Below the pieces are notes generated by a model. It ran no database searches. It was not told where the DNA came from and worked only from the letters and a program-made list of their open reading frames with translations. Made by a program: the position numbers and the translations under genes. A stretch of DNA of 9,144 nucleotides. Origin: Verrucomicrobiota bacterium (GTDB lineage: Bacteria > Verrucomicrobiota > Verrucomicrobiia > Methylacidiphilales > Verrucolacustridaceae). This document shows, piece after piece, positions 5,951 to 9,144 of this stretch (its first letter is position 1; each line of letters opens with the position of its first letter). The stretch lies in the NCBI GenBank assembly GCA_010024525.1, contig RGGS01000033.1, positions 1 to 9,144 of the forward strand, written 5' to 3'.

Positions 5951-7087
5951 ATGACGGATCTTCTGTTTTTCGGGAAAGCAAAACACGAGCGGAAGCAGAT
6001 CCGTGGAGTGGCCCACTTTCTTGCCAAGCGTTATCGCTACGGAAAAGATGTTCTTCCCGCGGCGGTGTTGAGCCGTTTACAGGAGGCCAGGGGACTCTGC
6101 CGGGAGGCGCTTCGATGGACCGTCACCGGGGAAAAGCGGACGGAGATCTTGCGCCGGTTAGACGAGACCTATGGCGATCTGTTACGGACCGAACGTCACC
6201 ATGGGCGCAAAGAAAATGCCGAGGTGGCCTTGGTTGCCATCGCCCTGGCACTTGGGGTCAGAGCCTACATCCTGCAACCGTTCAAAATCCCCACCCACTC
6301 GATGCGCCCAACCTTACTGGGAATCCTGAATCAGCCCGAAAACAATCCACCGCCTGGACCCTTGAACCGGGTGCTCGACCTTGTGCTTCAGGGTAAAAGC
6401 TATCACCGAATGGTCGCCCCCCAGGATGGAAACATCCTTTCCGTGCGTGAAGGACGGCTATTGGGGTTCATTCCGTGGTCAACGACCGAGGTGGTTTCCG
6501 ACAACTGGACCCAATCCATGTGGACCGGGCTTCAGGAATCCCGAGAGGGCGGTTTGCGGATTCGCTCCGGCGACCGCGTAAAATCCGGCGATGTGCTGGC
6601 CAATTTCAGTTCGGCGACCGGAGATCATCTTTTCGTGAATAAATTCATTTATCAGTTTCAGAAGCCTGCGCGCGCCGACACCTTTGTTTTTACCACGGAA
6701 AACATTGAAGGCATCGAGTCGGGACTGCGACTACGCGGAATTGAGGGATCTCAGTACTATATCAAGCGCTGTGTGGCCTTGGGGGGCGATCTGCTGCAGG
6801 TTCAGCCGCCAGAGCTCTGGATCAACGGCCAACCGGCAGCGGCGCCTGCCTGCCAACGTGTAGCCGCCCAAAAAGATGGCTATCCGGGATATACACTTGG
6901 TCCAACATACCTGAACACCCCGAACGACACCTATCGGGTCCCCAACCGGGATTACTGGGCGATGGGGGATAACAGCCCAAACAGCTTTGATTCACGAGGA
7001 TGGGGTCCAGTGCCGGCGGCCAATCTGGTTGGCAAAGGGGCTTTTGTGTATTGGCCGATAACCAAGCGCTGGGGTCTCATCCAGTAA
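5951..7087 (+). CDS. lepB: Signal peptidase I with long N-terminus and insert
   Basis: Signal peptidase I removes signal peptides from exported proteins at the outer face of the inner membrane with a Ser/Lys dyad. The protein is 378 residues. Residues 1-90 are charged and likely cytosolic; 91-108 (EVALVAIALALGVRAYIL) form one transmembrane segment. The catalytic serine is S117 in IPTHSMRPTLLG. The general base is K272 in YYIKRCVALGGD. The last conserved box is GDNSPNSFDSRGWGPVP (339-355), and the protein ends VYWPITKRWGLIQ. S117 and K272 are 155 residues apart, against about 55 in E. coli. The extra ~100 residues (about 125-223) lie before GDHLFVNKFIYQF and contain RSGDRVKSGDVLANF, which looks like a small beta-barrel or hammerhead-type turn. 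Verrucomicrobial signal peptidases, as I remember them, share this plan. The GGAG at 5938-5941, inside lepA, gives a well-placed ribosome-binding site. It is the last gene of the operon. Confidence 0.96.
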   Translation: MTDLLFFGKAKHERKQIRGVAHFLAKRYRYGKDVLPAAVLSRLQEARGLCREALRWTVTGEKRTEILRRLDETYGDLLRTERHHGRKENAEVALVAIALALGVRAYILQPFKIPTHSMRPTLLGILNQPENNPPPGPLNRVLDLVLQGKSYHRMVAPQDGNILSVREGRLLGFIPWSTTEVVSDNWTQSMWTGLQESREGGLRIRSGDRVKSGDVLANFSSATGDHLFVNKFIYQFQKPARADTFVFTTENIEGIESGLRLRGIEGSQYYIKRCVALGGDLLQVQPPELWINGQPAAAPACQRVAAQKDGYPGYTLGPTYLNTPNDTYRVPNRDYWAMGDNSPNSFDSRGWGPVPAANLVGKGAFVYWPITKRWGLIQ

Positions 7088-7147
7088 ACCAAGCAGCGAG
7101 CCTCTTTAGCATATTTGTCGCACAATAAATATTGTATCAAGTATAAA
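7088..7147. other. AT-rich convergent gap between lepB and rdgB
   Basis: The 3' ends of lepB and rdgB face each other across 60 nt that are richer in A and T than the surroundings. ACAATA-AA-TATTGT at 7122-7135 is a perfect inverted repeat, too AT-rich and too tight-looped for a strong hairpin. GAGCCTCTTTAGCA at 7098-7111 is an imperfect inverted copy (11 of 14) of TGCTAAGGAGCTTC at 7174-7187, inside the rdgB end. Together these could form a branched structure that helps stop transcription from both sides. No GC-rich stem with a U-tract is present, so no intrinsic terminator is called. Confidence 0.35.
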
Positions 7148-7780
7148 CTATGCTCTCATACTAGGGCTAAGTCTGCTAAGGAGCTTCCGAACCCCCTTCA
7201 CCGCCACAGCTCGATGGCTGATCCGATTCTTGATTCGTTCCGATAGCAATCCAAAGGTCTTCGAATAGCCCCGCGGTTGAAAAATGGGATCGTACCCAAA
7301 ACCTCCACCTCCATGCTCCGACTGCGTAATGTGACCCCAAACCCGACCCGTTTTTACCCCCAAAACTCGACCTGACTTAACCAAAACCAAGGTGGCCTGA
7401 AAATAGGCCCTCCGACGACCTGGAGCCAAGCGGGCCATGGATTGCAAAAGCTTTCTTCGATTGGACTCATCGGTGGCTTGAAGACCGGAAAAACGGGCAG
7501 ATCGAACCCCCGGCTTACCCCCCAGAGCCGGAACCACCAAACCACTGTCATCTGCCAAAATCAGCCGACCCGGCATGAAGGAGCTAACCGCCAAAGCCTT
7601 GATTTTTGCGTTTTGCAGAAAAGTTCGTCCGGTTTCCCGGATCTCCCGCATCTTTGGAAGAGCGTGGAGATCGCGAACCTTCCACCCCTTACCAAGCATA
7701 CTCTGGAATTCCCGGCTTTTGCCGCGATTGCGGGTTGCAACCCATAACACGGGACGCTGACGGGAGGTTCGACTTGGCAT
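7148..7780 (-). CDS. rdgB: XTP/dITP (non-canonical purine NTP) pyrophosphatase, RdgB/HAM1 family
   Basis: The enzyme hydrolyses dITP, ITP and XTP to monophosphate plus pyrophosphate, clearing deaminated purines from the nucleotide pool. The protein is 210 residues from ATG 7780. Family motifs in order are: substrate loop VATRNRGKSREF (14-25); ETGRTFLQNAKIKA (49-62); the metal and catalytic ADDSGLVV (76-83, D77/D78); LGGKPGVRSARFSG (86-99); GGGGFGYDPIFQPRGYSKTFG; and KNRISHRAVAVKG near the C-terminus. All expected active-site blocks are intact. The protein is rich in Arg and Lys. The first ten residues (MPSRTSRQRP) are a basic, non-conserved extension; an internal GTG at residue 11 is a possible alternative start. 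No Shine-Dalgarno sequence is visible. The gene is divergent from leuS with only 34 nt between the start codons. Confidence 0.95.
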   Translation of the reverse strand: MPSRTSRQRPVLWVATRNRGKSREFQSMLGKGWKVRDLHALPKMREIRETGRTFLQNAKIKALAVSSFMPGRLILADDSGLVVPALGGKPGVRSARFSGLQATDESNRRKLLQSMARLAPGRRRAYFQATLVLVKSGRVLGVKTGRVWGHITQSEHGGGGFGYDPIFQPRGYSKTFGLLSERIKNRISHRAVAVKGVRKLLSRLSPSMRA

Positions 7781-7821
7781 GGGGCTTTGCGTTTAATATC
7801 GCCTCAACTGCCTTATGCCAA
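7774..7821. repeat. Mirror-symmetric ATGCCAA at the rdgB and leuS starts
   Basis: TTGGCAT at 7774-7780 and ATGCCAA at 7815-7821 form an exact 7-bp inverted repeat separated by 34 nt. Each arm holds a start codon: rdgB begins ATG CCA AGT on the minus strand and leuS begins ATG CCA ACC on the plus strand. The complement of ATGCCAA contains TTGGCA, one mismatch from a consensus -35 (TTGACA), so each start region could also act as the -35 box of the opposite gene. A 7-bp match may be coincidence. Confidence 0.45.
7794..7821 (-). promoter_or_regulatory. rdgB: Candidate rdgB promoter overlapping the leuS start
   Basis: On the minus strand, TTGGCA (7821-7816, five of six bases of the -35 consensus) is followed after 16 bp by TATTAA (7799-7794, four of six of the -10 consensus). 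Transcription would start near 7787, leaving a leader of only a few bases before the rdgB ATG at 7780. In the other direction, TTTAAT at 7792-7797 (five of six) is a possible -10 for leuS, with a similarly short leader, but no properly spaced -35 accompanies it. Short or leaderless transcripts would fit the absence of Shine-Dalgarno sequences in both genes. Confidence 0.3.
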
Positions 7822-9144
7822 CCCGCGCGCCTTATCCTTTTTCCGAAATCGAGCCCCATTGGCAAAAAGTCTGGCTGGAATCCGGCTGCTTTCGGGCTGC
7901 CCAACCCGGCGAACCTGGATCGGAAAAGCCGAAACGTTACATCCTCGACATGTTCCCCTATCCCTCGGGCTCCGGTCTGCATGTTGGCCATCTCGAGGGC
8001 TACACCGCCACGGATATTGTGGCCCGTTACTGGCGCATGCGGGGGCATAATGTGCTCCACCCCATGGGCTGGGACGCGTTCGGCCTTCCTGCCGAACAAC
8101 ATGCTGTCCAAACCGGCACCCATCCCCGTCTCACGACCAAAAAAAATATCGATAACTTCCGCCGTCAAATCCAGGCCATGGGGTTCAGTTACGACTGGTC
8201 ACGAGAAATCGATACCACCGATCCGAAGTACTACCGCTGGACCCAGTGGATTTTTCTGAAGCTGCACGAAAAGGGCTTGGCCTACGTGGCCGAAGCTCCC
8301 GTCTGGTACTGTCCCGCCCTCGGCACCGTACTGGCCAATGAAGAGGTGCTCACCACTCCCGACGGTCCCCGTTCCGAGCGCGGAAACCATCCCGTGGAGC
8401 GGCGTCCCATGCGCCAGTGGATGCTGAAGATCACCGCCTATGCCGAGAGACTCCTTCAGGATCTTGAACGGCTCGACTGGCCGGAGTCCCTCAAGGAGAT
8501 GCAACGTAACTGGATCGGCAAAAGCGAGGGAGCAGAGGTGGATTTTTCCGTATTTGGTTCAACGGAAAAAATCACCGTTTACACCACCCGTCCGGACACT
8601 CTGTTTGGCGCGACCTACGTGGTGCTGGCTCCCGAACATCCCTTGGTCCCCTCCCTAACCTCCCCTGCCCAGCGCGAAGCGGTGGAAACCTACCGCCGTA
8701 AAAGCGCGGCCAAATCCGACCTTGAGCGCACCGAACTCGCCAAAACCAAGACCGGCGCTCCCTTGGGATCTTTCGTCATCAATCCGGTCAATGGAGAGAA
8801 GATCCCCCTTTGGGTGGCAGACTACGTTCTGGCTTCCTACGGAACCGGGGCGGTCATGGCAGTTCCGGCGCACGATGAAAGGGATTTTGAGTTTGCCCGT
8901 ACCTTTCACCTTCCGATCCGGCGAGTCATTCGACCCGCCTCCGGCAAATTGGAAGATGGCTGTTATACGGACGAAGGCGTGAATTTTGATTCCGGCTTTC
9001 TGGATGGTCTCAGGACCCCCGAAGCCAAACTCAGGATGATCGCGGAGTTGGAGAAAAAAAACCAAGGCCGACGGCAGATCCGCTACAAACTCCGCGACTG
9101 GCTTTTTTCCCGGCAACGCTACTGGGGCGAACCCTTCCCCATCG
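7815..9144 (+). CDS. leuS: Leucyl-tRNA synthetase, N-terminal 443 residues (cut by window end)
   Basis: LeuRS charges tRNA-Leu with leucine and hydrolyses mischarged tRNA. The frame is open from ATG 7815 to the edge of the window; an in-frame TAA at 7794-7796 and no other start between them fix this ATG. Seen in order: MFPYPSGSGLHVGHLEGY with the HIGH motif as HVGH (56-59); HPMGWDAFGLPAEQHA (82-97); DWSREIDTTDPKYYRWTQW (127-145); APVWYCPALGTVLANEEV (161-178); and MQRNWIGKSEGAEV. The CP1 editing domain has TTRPDT (257-262) and GTGAVMAVPAHDERDFEFA (343-361) with its aspartates intact. YKLRDWLFSRQRYWGEPFPI ends the visible part. The KMSKS loop and anticodon-binding domain lie beyond the window. 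The ZN-1 region has only one cysteine (C166), and the loop 179-192 (LTTPDGPRSERGNH) lacks the CxxC pair of the zinc-binding form. Two A8 runs (8139-8146 and 9054-9061) encode in-frame lysines. Divergent from rdgB. Confidence 0.96.
   Translation, partial: MPTRAPYPFSEIEPHWQKVWLESGCFRAAQPGEPGSEKPKRYILDMFPYPSGSGLHVGHLEGYTATDIVARYWRMRGHNVLHPMGWDAFGLPAEQHAVQTGTHPRLTTKKNIDNFRRQIQAMGFSYDWSREIDTTDPKYYRWTQWIFLKLHEKGLAYVAEAPVWYCPALGTVLANEEVLTTPDGPRSERGNHPVERRPMRQWMLKITAYAERLLQDLERLDWPESLKEMQRNWIGKSEGAEVDFSVFGSTEKITVYTTRPDTLFGATYVVLAPEHPLVPSLTSPAQREAVETYRRKSAAKSDLERTELAKTKTGAPLGSFVINPVNGEKIPLWVADYVLASYGTGAVMAVPAHDERDFEFARTFHLPIRRVIRPASGKLEDGCYTDEGVNFDSGFLDGLRTPEAKLRMIAELEKKNQGRRQIRYKLRDWLFSRQRYWGEPFPI

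Noticed and set aside
5275..6027. 250-residue open frame on the minus strand
   Set aside because: It lies opposite lepA and the start of lepB, which have full family motifs, and its own translation shows no recognisable domain. It is a shadow of the coding strand.
7088..7147. Intrinsic terminator between lepB and rdgB
   Set aside because: The inverted repeats are AT-rich or imperfect and no U-tract follows a GC-rich stem on either strand.
7689..8168. Minus-strand frame of 159 residues opposite leuS
   Set aside because: It overlaps the HIGH region of leuS and part of rdgB in another frame and has no family features.
8139..9061. A8 runs in leuS (8139-8146 and 9054-9061) as programmed frameshift sites or errors
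   Set aside because: The LeuRS reading frame and motifs continue correctly through both runs, so they are simple lysine codons in the sequence given.
1..9144. Mobile elements, CRISPR arrays, tRNA or rRNA genes, defence or secretion islands
   Set aside because: No transposase, integrase, direct repeat array, cloverleaf-like sequence or rRNA-like sequence was seen; nearly every base belongs to a housekeeping gene.

Overview
The window is an ordinary, tightly packed stretch of bacterial chromosome carrying housekeeping genes. It has no sign of mobile elements, CRISPR arrays, phage genes or RNA genes. The best taxonomic guess is the Verrucomicrobiota or a close relative in the PVC group. The main reason is the signal peptidase I: it has a ~90-residue cytosolic N-terminus, a large insert between the catalytic Ser and Lys, and GIEGSQYYIKR and GDNSPNSFDSRGWGPV blocks that match my memory of verrucomicrobial LepB. 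The TPR protein and the LeuRS lacking the zinc cysteines agree with this. The assignment rests on recognition, not on a search. Several genes (TPR protein, lepA, rdgB, leuS) have no evident Shine-Dalgarno sequence.

Layout. (1) Positions 8-1387, minus strand: a cytosolic TPR-repeat protein of unknown function. (2) Positions 1388-1486: a divergent intergenic region with three related GGTTTTCC-type elements that can form alternative hairpins. (3) Positions 1487-7087, plus strand: a probable six-gene operon, plsY-gpsA-VOC/glyoxalase-rpe-lepA-lepB. The spacings are -4, +50, -4, +20 and +4 nt, with ATGA start/stop overlaps at plsY/gpsA and VOC/rpe. (4) Positions 7088-7147: a short AT-rich convergent gap. 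(5) Positions 7148-7780, minus strand: rdgB, the house-cleaning ITP/XTP pyrophosphatase. (6) Positions 7781-7814: a 34-nt divergent gap. (7) From 7815 to the right edge, plus strand: leuS, leucyl-tRNA synthetase, cut by the window end after 443 codons.

How the genes fit together. GpsA reduces dihydroxyacetone phosphate to glycerol-3-phosphate, and PlsY acylates that product at the membrane, so the first two genes form the entry to phospholipid synthesis. The VOC protein has all four glyoxalase I metal ligands and could detoxify methylglyoxal, a by-product of the same triose phosphate pool. Rpe belongs to the pentose phosphate pathway. LepA (EF4) and LepB (signal peptidase I) are the widely conserved lepA-lepB pair linking translation and secretion.

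I did not find a new biological system here. The points most worth checking are: a GpsA that is ~31 residues shorter than usual in the Rossmann domain; an A7 run at the plsY/gpsA junction where a -1 slip would fuse the two proteins; the repeated inverted elements in the plsY/TPR intergenic region; and the mirror-symmetric ATGCCAA starts of rdgB and leuS.
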